A stretch of 13,191 nucleotides of DNA from Oscillospiraceae bacterium (GCA_900757485.1 CAAEOA010000317.1:1-13191), one strand, 5' to 3'; positions 5,897-13,191 are shown, counted from the first letter of the stretch. The notes: a model not told the origin generated them from the letters alone. Program-made: numbers and translations.

Positions 5897-5907
5897 CACA
5901 TGCACGG

Positions 5908-8109
5908 ATGAATCAAAAAGATCCAAAACAGAGCACAAAATCTACTGCATCCAAGCATAAAACAAAAAAGAAAACTACTTCCAAAAGGATGCGAATTTTT
6001 AAAAAAGTTATGGCGACAGTCGGCAAGGTATTTGCTACCATGTTTTTGGTCGGTGTTATCACCGGTTGTATTGTTATAACGGCGCTCACCGTATATGTTA
6101 TGAAGTTTTCGGACACCACTGATCTCGTGGACATTTCTGACTTAAAAGAAAATTATACAACTATTTTATATGCCAACGATTCCAGCGGCAATCCGATTGA
6201 AGTAGAAAAACTTTACTCAGAAGAAAACCGGGAATGGGTTGATTTGGAAGATATCCCCATTCATGTTCAAAGAGCTTTTATCGCCACCGAAGATAAGCGG
6301 TTCTATGATCACCAGGGTGTCGATTGGAAACGTACCTTTGCCTCTTTCGCAAACCTGTTTTTGCATTTTTATGATACGAAACAGGGCGGTTCCACCATTA
6401 CGCAGCAGGTTATCAAGAATGTAACCAATGATGATGATCAAAGTATTCCGCGTAAAGTCAGAGAAATATTCCGTGCAATGAACATGGAACGGGAATTTTT
6501 AAAAGATGATATTTTGGAATGCTATATGAATATTATTGCGCTCGGCGGAGATCAATATGGGGTGCAGGCAGCATCAAAATATTATTTTAACAAGGACGTA
6601 AAGGATTTGACCTTAGCGGAAGGCGCCTCTCTGGCAGCTACCATTAAAAGCCCAAATTCGCTGAATCCCAAAAAAAGTCCGGAAAAAAACAAAGCCCGCA
6701 GAAATGATTATACGCTCAAAGAAATGAAAAAGCTTGGACTGATTACGGAAGAACAATATGAGGCGGCAATCAAGGAAGAAATCGTTGTAGCCGGAACGCA
6801 GACCGATAAAACCGAAACTCCCATAAAAAAAGTCCAAAGCTATTTTACCGATCATATTATTAACGAAGTCATTGAAGACCTGATGGAAACTTATGACTGG
6901 GACAAAACTTATGCACAGCATAAGCTATATACCGCCGGCTATCGAATTTATACAACGATGGATATTGAATTGCAGAAAACACTTGAGGATAAATATAAAG
7001 ATCCCCTTACGTTTTATAAAACAAGCAAGGTCAAAGATCCTCCGCAATCTGCTATGATTGTTCTTGATTACAGCGGAAACATCAAAGCGGTAGTTGGCAG
7101 ACGGGGAGAAAAATCGCAGGCGCGGGTATTTAATTTTGCCACCATGGCGAATTTAGGAATTGGTTCTTCGATCAAACCGCTGTCAGTATACGCTCCGATG
7201 ATTGACGCTAATTTAATTCACTATTCTACCCTGGTGCAGGATTCTCCTTCTATCAAAAATCAAGACGGTACTATGGGACCAAAGAACTATGAAGGCAAAG
7301 GTACCAATCAATGGATTACCGTTGAAAATGCGATTCGTGTATCTAAAAACACCGTTCCTGCCAAATTATTATTAGAAAACGATTACCGCCAAAAAAGCTT
7401 TGACTTTATGCAAAACAAATTACGGATCTCCTCCTTGGTAAAATCAAAAAAGGTAACGTTGGAAAGCGGAAAAACCGAAACGCTCAGCGATGTAGACTAT
7501 GCGCGTTTAGCAATGGGATCGTTGGTTTACGGTGTAAAATTATCCGAACTTGCTGCCGCATATGAAATGTTCGGCAACGGCGGATACTATAACGAACCGG
7601 TAGCTTATACCAAAGTGACATCGGCTGACGGAAAAACGATCATCCTGGAAAAGGAAGCCAGACCGGTTCGTGTCATTTCAGAAGAAACGGCAAGTGTAAT
7701 GAATAAACTGCTGCAGCGTGTAGTTGAAGGTCCCAGCGGTACAGGTCGTTATGCGAAACTGTCTACCCACACTGTTGTCGGAAAAACCGGTACTGCCAAC
7801 GATGGCAAGAGTCAGGTTTTCGTAGGATTAACTCCTTATTACATCGGCGCTGTATGGGTCGGATATGAAACACCGAAAGAATTCAGCAACAACGTTGTTT
7901 ATAAACCGGCAGTAATTTGGAAAAATGTGTTGGAAGGCGTACACAAAAAGCTCCCTGCAAAAGAATTTGTCCTTTCCGGCAAAATGAAGGAGCTCGCCTA
8001 TTGTACCGAAACCGGTTACCGTGCCAGTGCAAACTGTCCCCATACCGCAACCGGATATTATAAGTCAGATAACATTCCTTCTATTTGCACCAAACATCTC
8101 GCAGATTAG
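5908..8109 (+). CDS. Class A penicillin-binding protein (GT51 transglycosylase plus transpeptidase)
   Basis: Bifunctional peptidoglycan synthase: it polymerises lipid II into glycan strands and cross-links the peptides outside the membrane. The 733-residue protein has a Lys/Thr/Ser-rich cytoplasmic tail (1-40) and one membrane span (about 41-65). The GT51 domain shows E128 in ATEDKRFYDHQGVDW, GGSTITQQ (160-167) and the REIFRAMNMEREFLKDDILECYMN block. The transpeptidase domain has SSIK with nucleophile S420, SKN (479-481) and KTGT (626-629). The C-terminus lacks PASTA or FN3 repeats but holds the Cys pattern C699, C710-P, C727 and a final TKH, typical of clostridial PBP1A-type proteins. All catalytic motifs are intact. 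It starts at 5908 behind a consensus Shine-Dalgarno site and precedes the MreB gene by 44 bases, pointing to coupled expression of wall synthase and cytoskeleton. Confidence 0.95.
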   Translation: MNQKDPKQSTKSTASKHKTKKKTTSKRMRIFKKVMATVGKVFATMFLVGVITGCIVITALTVYVMKFSDTTDLVDISDLKENYTTILYANDSSGNPIEVEKLYSEENREWVDLEDIPIHVQRAFIATEDKRFYDHQGVDWKRTFASFANLFLHFYDTKQGGSTITQQVIKNVTNDDDQSIPRKVREIFRAMNMEREFLKDDILECYMNIIALGGDQYGVQAASKYYFNKDVKDLTLAEGASLAATIKSPNSLNPKKSPEKNKARRNDYTLKEMKKLGLITEEQYEAAIKEEIVVAGTQTDKTETPIKKVQSYFTDHIINEVIEDLMETYDWDKTYAQHKLYTAGYRIYTTMDIELQKTLEDKYKDPLTFYKTSKVKDPPQSAMIVLDYSGNIKAVVGRRGEKSQARVFNFATMANLGIGSSIKPLSVYAPMIDANLIHYSTLVQDSPSIKNQDGTMGPKNYEGKGTNQWITVENAIRVSKNTVPAKLLLENDYRQKSFDFMQNKLRISSLVKSKKVTLESGKTETLSDVDYARLAMGSLVYGVKLSELAAAYEMFGNGGYYNEPVAYTKVTSADGKTIILEKEARPVRVISEETASVMNKLLQRVVEGPSGTGRYAKLSTHTVVGKTGTANDGKSQVFVGLTPYYIGAVWVGYETPKEFSNNVVYKPAVIWKNVLEGVHKKLPAKEFVLSGKMKELAYCTETGYRASANCPHTATGYYKSDNIPSICTKHLAD

Positions 8110-8121
8110 GCTGCACAACCA

Positions 8122-8134
8122 ATATACTGTATAT
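8122..8134. repeat. Perfect 13-bp palindrome before mreB
   Basis: ATATACTGTATAT reads as ATATAC-T-GTATAT in the 44-base gap between the PBP and MreB genes, ending three bases before the AGAAAGG site. Related sequences occur at 5031-5041 (ATATACTGTAT on the minus strand) and 9264-9274 (ACTGTATATCA shared). A function is not established. Confidence 0.35.
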
Positions 8135-8153
8135 CAGAGAAAGGTATGATAAC

Positions 8154-9170
8154 ATGTCATCATTGGATATTGGAATTGATTTGGGTACCACATCTGTTAT
8201 CGTTTATATGCACGGAAAAGGAATTATTCTCAGAGAGCCCTCAGTAGTTGCAGTGGACACCAGAAACGACACCGTTATTGCGGTTGGCAAAGATGCTTTT
8301 GAAATGGTCGGTAAAACTCCGGCTTATATCAGTGCTGTGCATCCGCTGAAAGACGGTGTTATTTCCGATCATGTTCTCACCGAATATATGATCAAAGAAT
8401 TTTTGAGAAAAACCAGCGAAAGTTTGATGATAAAACCCCGTGTTGCCATTTGCGTTCCTTCCGCTATCACGGATGTAGAATCCAGAGCAGTAATACGGGC
8501 TGCGACCAGTGCCGGTGCCAGAAAAGTCTACCTGGTAGAAGAACCGATTGCCGCAGCAATCGGCGCAGGGGTAAACATCTCTGAAGCAAACGGTGCCCTT
8601 GTTGTAGATATTGGTGGCGGCACAACTGATGTTGCGATCATTTCCTTGAGCGGTATTGTGCAATCTGATTCGATCAAAATCGCGGGAAATACTTTTGATG
8701 AAGCAATTGTTAAATATTTACGCCATAAATACAAGCTGCTGATCGGTGAACGTATGGCGGAAAAAATAAAAATCGAATTAGCTGACGTATTTCATGTATC
8801 CGACGAAAAGACAATGGATGTCAAAGGCAGAAATCTTGTTACCGGATTGCCGCAGCGCCTAACCATCGCACAATCAGAACTGCTTCCGTGTTTACGTGAA
8901 TGCTGTCTGGGTATTATCAATTCCATCCGACGCGTTTTAGAGTTGGCGCCGCCGGAGCTGGTCGGAGATATCCACTCTAACGGCATTATATTAACCGGAG
9001 GCGGCAGTCTGCTGTGCGGCTTAGATAAGCTGATTGCCTCTTATATCAAGGTAGAAGTCCGGCGTGCAGATACGCCGACCGACAGCGTAGCAATCGGCAC
9101 CGGAAATGTATTCGATTTTATTTCGGATCTCAATGACGGATTTGTTAATGCCTCAACTTATGAGCATTAA
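8154..9170 (+). CDS. mreB: MreB-family rod-shape actin homologue
   Basis: Cytoplasmic actin-like ATPase that polymerises under the membrane and guides sidewall peptidoglycan synthesis. The 338-residue protein has the normal family length. The nucleotide-binding signatures are DLGTT (9-13), DIGGGTTD (152-159) and TGGGS (281-285), with the typical GKGIILREPSVVA, CVPSAITDVE and VEEPIAAAIGAG stretches. The phosphate-1 loop reads GTTSVIVY where canonical MreB usually has GTANTLVY, and no mreC or mreD follows, so this may be an Mbl/MreBH-like paralogue. The ATG at 8154 has AGAAAGG nine bases upstream. Upstream in-frame Met codons lie within the PBP coding end and lack a site. It is the second gene of the PBP unit and is followed at once by a strong terminator. 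Confidence 0.92.
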   Translation: MSSLDIGIDLGTTSVIVYMHGKGIILREPSVVAVDTRNDTVIAVGKDAFEMVGKTPAYISAVHPLKDGVISDHVLTEYMIKEFLRKTSESLMIKPRVAICVPSAITDVESRAVIRAATSAGARKVYLVEEPIAAAIGAGVNISEANGALVVDIGGGTTDVAIISLSGIVQSDSIKIAGNTFDEAIVKYLRHKYKLLIGERMAEKIKIELADVFHVSDEKTMDVKGRNLVTGLPQRLTIAQSELLPCLRECCLGIINSIRRVLELAPPELVGDIHSNGIILTGGGSLLCGLDKLIASYIKVEVRRADTPTDSVAIGTGNVFDFISDLNDGFVNASTYEH

Positions 9171-9187
9171 CAAAATCATAAACTATA

Positions 9188-9231
9188 AAAAAGCTCCGCA
9201 CAGCATTTAATAATGCTGTGCGGAGCTTTTT
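9188..9231. terminator. Strong bidirectional terminator between mreB and cls
   Basis: A perfect 20-bp stem (9188-9207 with 9212-9231) has a 4-base TAAT loop and a GC-rich core (GCTCCGCACAGC). It is flanked by five A on the left and five T on the right, so both strands have a T-run. It lies between two converging genes. Confidence 0.95.
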
Positions 9232-9271
9232 ATAAAAGTGGTATAGGATTTACCGTTTCATGAACTGTATA

Positions 9272-10798
9272 TCACATTAATGGTGCAAACAACCGCAATA
9301 CCGCACGTAAAATTCTTTTCGGGAATGAAATCTTGGTGCATTCTTCCAGCGAAATAGTCTGAGATTGTTCCATAATTTTTTGATAATCCTCATAGACCTG
9401 CATTACCGCGTCGGTTTGATACATCCATACGCCGCATTCAAAATGAAGATAAAAACTCCGAAAATCAAAATTTGTCGTTCCGACAATTGCGAATTCATCG
9501 TCTACTACCATTGTTTTCGCATGAATAAATCCGGGAGTATATTCGTATATTTTTACCCCCGCCTCAATCAGCTGTGCATAATTAGCGCGTGTCACCATAT
9601 GCACATACCATTTATCCGCAACGTGCGGCGTTGTAATTCGTACATCAATTCCGCTTTGCGCAGCCAGAGTGAGCACCGAGGTCATTTCATTATCTAAAAT
9701 CAAATACGGTGTAGAAATATAAACATACCTTTTGGCATTGTTGATCATGTTCATATAAGCAAATTCGCCTATCAACTGCCCGTCTAAAGGGCTGTCGGCA
9801 AAGGGCTGCACATACCCCGCCGACGGTGTATGTAAAGTAGGCTTATACCGCTCATAGTCTTCGTCGGTTTTTCCGGTGGCATATTCCCACATGGACAAAA
9901 ACATAATTGTTAAATTCCAAACAGCCTTCCCTTTCAGCAGAATAGAACTATCTTTCCAATAACCATGTTTTTCATATTCATTAATGTATTCATCCGCCAA
10001 GTTGATGCCGCCGGTAAATCCGACATTGCCATCAATAACTGCAATTTTACGATGATCCCGATAACTCATAAAAACATCCAACGAAGGCTTCAGCGGATTA
10101 AAGACCGCTACTTTTATTCCCATCTCTCTCAGCTTTTTCGGATACTTTGAAGGCAACAGGTTAATCGTACCTGCGTCATCGTAAAGAAGGCGAACATCAA
10201 CTCCTTCTTTTGCCTTTTCTGCCAAAATATCCAATACGGTATTCCACATTTTTCCTTCCTGAATAATAAAATATTCCAAAAATATAAAATGCTTTGCCTT
10301 TTTAAGTTCTTCTGTCAATGCTGCGAATTTGGCTTCACCAGGTGTTAAAAAGCAAGTATCGGTATTCTGATAAACGGGCGAAAAAGAACAGTCTCTGATA
10401 TAACGGGCTTGTTTTAAAGCAAAAGGATTATCTTCTTCCAGCTGTTGCAGTACTGGTTCTTCCTGCTTGCTGTAAGAAGCCGTTTTTTGATAAATCGTAA
10501 TCAGTCTTTTTTTCGCTCTCGGAGAAATATTTCGTTTTCCGAAGATAAAATACAAAACGCCACCCACAACCGGGAACAGCAAAATCGGGATAATCCACGC
10601 TAATTTATACATAGGATTATCTTTTTTGATTACAATATAAAGGGTTATGGTAATACTGATTAGAATCAAGACAGTATTCATATAAAGAGTATACTGGCTT
10701 AAAAAAAGAATTGTAACTAACACAATAGCCAATTGCACTACTATCATAGTTGCTACAATAAATAATCTTCCGGTTAAAAACTTAAATAATTTTTTCAT
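9272..10798 (-). CDS. cls: Cardiolipin synthase (phospholipase D type)
   Basis: Membrane enzyme that makes cardiolipin from phosphatidylglycerol. The 508-residue length is usual for bacterial Cls. Hydrophobic N-terminal segments at about 10-34, 39-57 and 66-86 include the PLD N-terminal region (PMYKLAWIIPILLFPVVGGVLYFIFGK). Two HKD catalytic motifs are intact: H249-x-K251-x4-D256 followed by GNVGFTGGIN, and H426-x-K428-x4-D433 followed by FAIVGTTNFDFRS. The ATG at 10798 has AAAGGAAG seven bases upstream and a near-consensus promoter at 10830-10858, so it is transcribed alone and ends at the hairpin shared with mreB. It is well preserved, with nothing unusual. Confidence 0.95.
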   Translation of the reverse strand: MKKLFKFLTGRLFIVATMIVVQLAIVLVTILFLSQYTLYMNTVLILISITITLYIVIKKDNPMYKLAWIIPILLFPVVGGVLYFIFGKRNISPRAKKRLITIYQKTASYSKQEEPVLQQLEEDNPFALKQARYIRDCSFSPVYQNTDTCFLTPGEAKFAALTEELKKAKHFIFLEYFIIQEGKMWNTVLDILAEKAKEGVDVRLLYDDAGTINLLPSKYPKKLREMGIKVAVFNPLKPSLDVFMSYRDHRKIAVIDGNVGFTGGINLADEYINEYEKHGYWKDSSILLKGKAVWNLTIMFLSMWEYATGKTDEDYERYKPTLHTPSAGYVQPFADSPLDGQLIGEFAYMNMINNAKRYVYISTPYLILDNEMTSVLTLAAQSGIDVRITTPHVADKWYVHMVTRANYAQLIEAGVKIYEYTPGFIHAKTMVVDDEFAIVGTTNFDFRSFYLHFECGVWMYQTDAVMQVYEDYQKIMEQSQTISLEECTKISFPKRILRAVLRLFAPLM

Positions 10799-10829
10799 TG
10801 TGCATCTTCCTTTTTGCCATGTTATTTAT

Positions 10830-10858
10830 ATTGTAGCATAAACCAAAACAAATTACAA
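10830..10858 (-). promoter_or_regulatory. SigA promoter of cls
   Basis: On the minus strand TTGTAA (10853-10858), a 17-base spacer and TACAAT (10830-10835), with TG one base before the -10 (extended -10, TGCTACAAT). It lies 31 bases before the cls start codon. Confidence 0.78.
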
Positions 10859-10928
10859 CTTTGTCAGATGATGTCTCTTGGACAAAACAAAAATGCATCA
10901 GTTCTAACAGCCATCGCTATTCAGACAG

Positions 10929-10977
10929 AAAAAACAACACAGAAACATAAAAATATAATGCTTCTGTGTTGTTTTTT
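10929..10977. terminator. Terminator upstream of cls, ending the ychF-side unit
   Basis: A perfect 16-bp stem (10929-10944 with 10962-10977) contains ACAACACAGAA/TTCTGTGTTGT, with six A-T pairs at the base and inner CAT/ATG pairing. Both strands have a T6 run. On the minus strand it begins within the stop codon of the small gene at 10976, so it closes that transcript and insulates the cls promoter. Confidence 0.9.
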
Positions 10978-11167
10978 ATTTTTTGTTTTCAATATCAAAG
11001 TTCCGTCCTCGTACGGCGGCACTCGGATCAGGGATCGGTTTTTTGTTGCCCTTATCATTTATCCTGTGAAAAGCAGTTAACGGAAAGGATCCATAATCCG
11101 GAACAGCGCCTTCCTCCACCAGCGGCACCGTCAAGTTGCCTTGAAGCCCATTTTTTAATTTTACCAT
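10976..11167 (-). CDS. Unknown 63-residue protein abutting a terminator
   Basis: I do not recognise this protein. It is hydrophilic, has no membrane span or Cys, and reads MVKLKNGLQGNLTVPLVEE, then PDYGSFPLTAFHR, a Lys/Asn/Gly turn, KPIPDPSAAVRGR and a charged end. Three things support a real gene: GGGAG 11 bases before the ATG at 11167, a TAA that overlaps the arm of a strong minus-strand terminator, and no competing gene in the interval. The frame can also be read from an earlier non-ATG codon at 11191, but this would place the site inside the gene. A 9-bp hairpin lies just upstream. It follows the C39-like gene by 155 bases on the same strand and may be its third operon member or have its own promoter. 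The NLTVP and PDYGSFP segments look like a compact beta-type domain, which is a guess. Confidence 0.6.
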   Translation of the reverse strand: MVKLKNGLQGNLTVPLVEEGAVPDYGSFPLTAFHRINDKGNKKPIPDPSAAVRGRNFDIENKK

Positions 11168-11192
11168 TACTTTTGATTCTCCCGCACACAAA

Positions 11193-11214
11193 ATTGCTGT
11201 TTTACAACAGCAAT
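11193..11214 (-). promoter_or_regulatory. Hairpin in the leader of the small gene
   Basis: ATTGCTGTT and AACAGCAAT (11193-11201, 11206-11214) form a perfect 9-bp inverted repeat with a 4-base loop. On the minus strand it is followed by TTTTG and then the Shine-Dalgarno site of the 63-residue protein. It could be a weak attenuator, an RNA-stability element or an operator; the short T-run makes a strong terminator unlikely. Confidence 0.4.
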
Positions 11215-11322
11215 AATATTATTACACATAATGGGTCAAAATACAGATGTTAATATTTTTTTGCGCTGCGCTGAAGTGTGCAAGAACAAAATAATATGAT
11301 GAATAAACGAAACCGCCGAGAA

Positions 11323-12420
11323 TTATTTCGAAATAGAATCGCTTGTTTGCTGGAAATTCTTTGCACTTGTGTGCTTTTTCAAAATAGCCACTGCCTGCCG
11401 TCCCATTGAGTTATAACTGTAAACCACTTTTTCCTTTTCATATTTTACCTGACCGTTTCCATCATACGGATCATTAAAATAGTAATATTCATTATCATAT
11501 CCGGTGAGCACCATGCAATGCTGACCGACAGGGTAAAGAAAGGTTTCTTTTTTATCATAAGACTGCCATTGATACACCTGATTAATTTCTTCCATGTCCC
11601 TCGTCACCCAAACCGCCACCGGAATCCCGTTGGCAACATAATCATTGATTAAAGTATTGAGCTCTTTTCCGGAAAGGTTATAGGCGTAATCATCATTTTT
11701 CAAACATTTATTTAATCCCCGAACAATTACCGGAGCAAAACATCCCCAACCGCCTTTCTCGCTTTTCGGATCGCCGGCATAGGAAAGATAGGGATTCGGG
11801 CCATACCGGCAGCCCCATTTTATATACACCTTATCTTTATCCAGATAATTGTCCGAAAAATCTACCGCGGAAATATCGTATCCGTTAAACTGCAAAAGCA
11901 TTGTTGCGCTTACCGCCTCGCAACCATTGGGCAAAGTACCTTTCTGAGAAATATAGGGCACGTCAATATGCTTGGAGGATAAATCAGCAGGGATATAATC
12001 AAATCCCAGATACTCATTTACATATTTAGCAGCTTCTTCAAATTTTTGTCCCTTCACTAAATCGACAATTTCATTTAAAGTGTCGGTATCAATGATTCCG
12101 TCGCTAAACAACGAGTAAATACGCTGCAGCAGGGTGTCGGTTCCTGCATAGTACACAGAATCAACTCCGGCGATAATTCCTGTTTCCGCAAGAAGAGGAT
12201 TAACTTCCTCCGACTGTTCTTCTTCCGTTTCCGTATCATCATAATCATTTAAAAAGTAGTTATGGCTCAGCCAGATATTTTTGGAATATTGATTCATCCG
12301 TGTTGTGCGGTACAATTGATATCCCAATACTCCGATAATCGAAAGCAGAATCAAAAAGACAATCCCGCAAAAGAGCAATCTTCTTAATTTCTTCTTGCTA
12401 TACTTGATACGTACGCTCAT
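11323..12420 (-). CDS. Membrane-anchored C39-like cysteine peptidase
   Basis: Predicted extracytoplasmic papain-like protein of the C39_2 group. The 365-residue protein has a basic N-terminus, one membrane span (about 15-37), an acidic linker (about 60-72, rich in Asp/Glu), a helical region (about 85-145), and a C39-like domain from about 152 on. C167 in LPNGCEAVSA, H301 in GQHCMVLTGYD and N316-D317 in YYFNDPYDG are the expected catalytic residues, so it could be active. It lacks the ABC transporter parts of bacteriocin-processing C39 enzymes, so it is not an export peptidase. AAAGG directly touches an ATG at 12432. The ATG at 12420, 12 bases further, is preferred but not certain. It follows ychF by 43 bases with no terminator between, so the two are probably cotranscribed. 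The substrate is unknown. Confidence 0.83.
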   Translation of the reverse strand: MSVRIKYSKKKLRRLLFCGIVFLILLSIIGVLGYQLYRTTRMNQYSKNIWLSHNYFLNDYDDTETEEEQSEEVNPLLAETGIIAGVDSVYYAGTDTLLQRIYSLFSDGIIDTDTLNEIVDLVKGQKFEEAAKYVNEYLGFDYIPADLSSKHIDVPYISQKGTLPNGCEAVSATMLLQFNGYDISAVDFSDNYLDKDKVYIKWGCRYGPNPYLSYAGDPKSEKGGWGCFAPVIVRGLNKCLKNDDYAYNLSGKELNTLINDYVANGIPVAVWVTRDMEEINQVYQWQSYDKKETFLYPVGQHCMVLTGYDNEYYYFNDPYDGNGQVKYEKEKVVYSYNSMGRQAVAILKKHTSAKNFQQTSDSISK

Positions 12421-12463
12421 TTTTACGGTCATCCTTTCTTTTTACAAGCAGTCGAAAACACCT

Positions 12464-13191
12464 TTACACATTAAACCGAAACAGCACGATATCGCCGTCC
12501 TGCATTACATACTCTTTTCCTTCTAGCCGTACCAATCCCTTTTCTTTTGCCGCCGCCATGGAGCCGCACGTCATTAAATCATCGTATGAAACAATCTCAG
12601 CACGGATAAATCCCCGTTCAAAATCAGTATGAATTTTTCCGGCTGCCTGAGGCGCTTTTGTTCCCTTTGTAATGGTCCACGCACGCACTTCCTGCGGACC
12701 GGCGGTTAAATAAGAAATCAATCCGAGCAAAGAATAGCTTGCCTTGATAATTCGATCTAGCCCTGATTCAGTCAGATTCAACTCTGCAAGGAACATATCC
12801 TTGTCTTCCTGCTCCATATCGGAAATTTCTTCCTCAATTTTTGCACAAATCGGAAAAACAGCTGCGTTTTCTGCCTGCGCAATTTCACAGACTTGTTGAT
12901 AAAACCGATTGGTCTCAATATTGTTAACGAAATCATCTTCACACAAGTTTGCCGCATAAATCACCGGTTTGTTAGAAAGAAGTGAAATGTCTTTCACTAT
13001 TTCCTTTTCTTCTTCTGTATAGTCATATCCGCGGGCAGAGTTGCCTGCTTCCAGATATTCTTTTAAAGATTCCAGAAACTCCAATTCGATCTGATATTTC
13101 TTATCCCCTTTCACCAGTTTTCTGGTTTTGTCAATTCTTCGCTCCAGAATTTCAATATCAGAAAAAACCAACTCTAAATTAATGGTTTCTA
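12464..13191 (-). CDS. ychF: YchF/OLA1-type ATPase, C-terminal part (5' end outside window)
   Basis: Obg-superfamily P-loop protein that prefers ATP to GTP and binds ribosomes; in E. coli it affects stress responses and translation. The frame is open to the window edge, so the G1-G3 motifs lie outside. The part seen (about 241 of about 365 residues) starts with ETINLELVFSD, the usual lead-in to the coiled helical domain (DIEILERRIDKT, ELEFLESLKEYLEAG). It continues with NKPVIYAANLCEDD, a G-domain strand with the family's non-canonical N-x-x-E-D in place of NKxD, then SLLGLISYLTAGP. It ends with the TGS domain (HTDFERGFIRAE, YDDLMTCGSMAAAKEKGL, a final VLFRFNV). Everything visible is typical. 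It is the first gene of the minus-strand unit that continues into the C39-like gene. Confidence 0.95.
   Translation of the reverse strand, partial: ETINLELVFSDIEILERRIDKTRKLVKGDKKYQIELEFLESLKEYLEAGNSARGYDYTEEEKEIVKDISLLSNKPVIYAANLCEDDFVNNIETNRFYQQVCEIAQAENAAVFPICAKIEEEISDMEQEDKDMFLAELNLTESGLDRIIKASYSLLGLISYLTAGPQEVRAWTITKGTKAPQAAGKIHTDFERGFIRAEIVSYDDLMTCGSMAAAKEKGLVRLEGKEYVMQDGDIVLFRFNV

Noticed and set aside
5869..5907. Upstream in-frame ATG as the PBP start
   Set aside because: The ATG at 5869 lies in a hairpin arm without a ribosome-binding site, while the consensus AAAGGAGG is inside this extension and serves the ATG at 5908.
8085..8153. N-terminal extension of mreB overlapping the PBP gene
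   Set aside because: The family starts a few residues before the DLGTT loop, and the ribosome-binding site points to 8154.
8241..8663. Minus-strand open frame of 140 codons inside mreB
   Set aside because: It is antisense to a highly conserved gene with intact motifs, and its Cys/Arg/Tyr/Asn-rich product fits a shadow frame.
10814..11253. Two overlapping plus-strand open frames upstream of cls
   Set aside because: They run through the cls promoter and through the terminator hairpin and have no ribosome-binding sites.
11215..11322. Promoter or terminator between the C39-like gene and the small gene
   Set aside because: TTGACC with possible -10 boxes has poor spacing, and the CGAAA/TTTCG repeat after the C39 stop is too weak to call a terminator.
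1..13191. CRISPR array, defence system, insertion sequence or prophage
   Set aside because: No direct repeats with regular spacing, transposase, integrase or toxin-antitoxin motifs are visible; the genes are housekeeping or envelope-related.

Overview
The window looks like chromosomal core sequence from a low-to-moderate GC, spore-forming Clostridia. I would guess an Oscillospiraceae/Ruminococcaceae-type organism, but this rests on protein family resemblance, purine-rich Shine-Dalgarno sites and consensus SigA promoters, not on a marker gene. I see no rRNA, tRNA, CRISPR array, insertion sequence or phage gene. Both ends cut through genes: gltX on the left (plus strand) and ychF on the right (minus strand).

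Layout. (1) 1-1820, plus strand: 3' end of glutamyl-tRNA synthetase, a YfbR-like HD 5'-nucleotidase and a small DUF4870/Tic20-like membrane protein, closely spaced and closed by a strong hairpin terminator. (2) 1819-3173, minus strand: three small proteins of unknown function. (3) 3345-3824, plus strand: a YfcE/MJ0936-type metallophosphoesterase, followed by a hairpin shared with the converging minus-strand unit. (4) 3968-5420, minus strand: a BofC-C-terminal-like membrane protein followed by a membrane-anchored M23 (LytM) peptidase with an intact zinc site. (5) 5421-5907: a 487-bp divergent control region with SigA promoters in both directions, a dyad, two identical extended -10 boxes exactly 100 bp apart and a strongly structured leader. 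(6) 5908-9170, plus strand: a class A penicillin-binding protein and an MreB-family actin homologue, ended by a 20-bp perfect hairpin. (7) 9272-10798, minus strand: cardiolipin synthase with its own promoter. (8) 10976-13191, minus strand: ychF, a membrane-anchored C39-like peptidase and a 63-residue unknown protein whose stop codon lies in the arm of a terminator hairpin.

The middle and right of the window are rich in envelope functions: peptidoglycan synthesis (class A PBP), elongation cytoskeleton (MreB), peptidoglycan cleavage (M23), cardiolipin synthesis and an extracytoplasmic C39-fold protein. The BofC-like/M23 pair suggests, by inference only, a link to sporulation. I did not find a clear undescribed defence or mobile system. 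The most interesting parts are the PBP/BofC divergent region with its structured leader, the three-gene unknown cassette and the small terminator-abutting protein.
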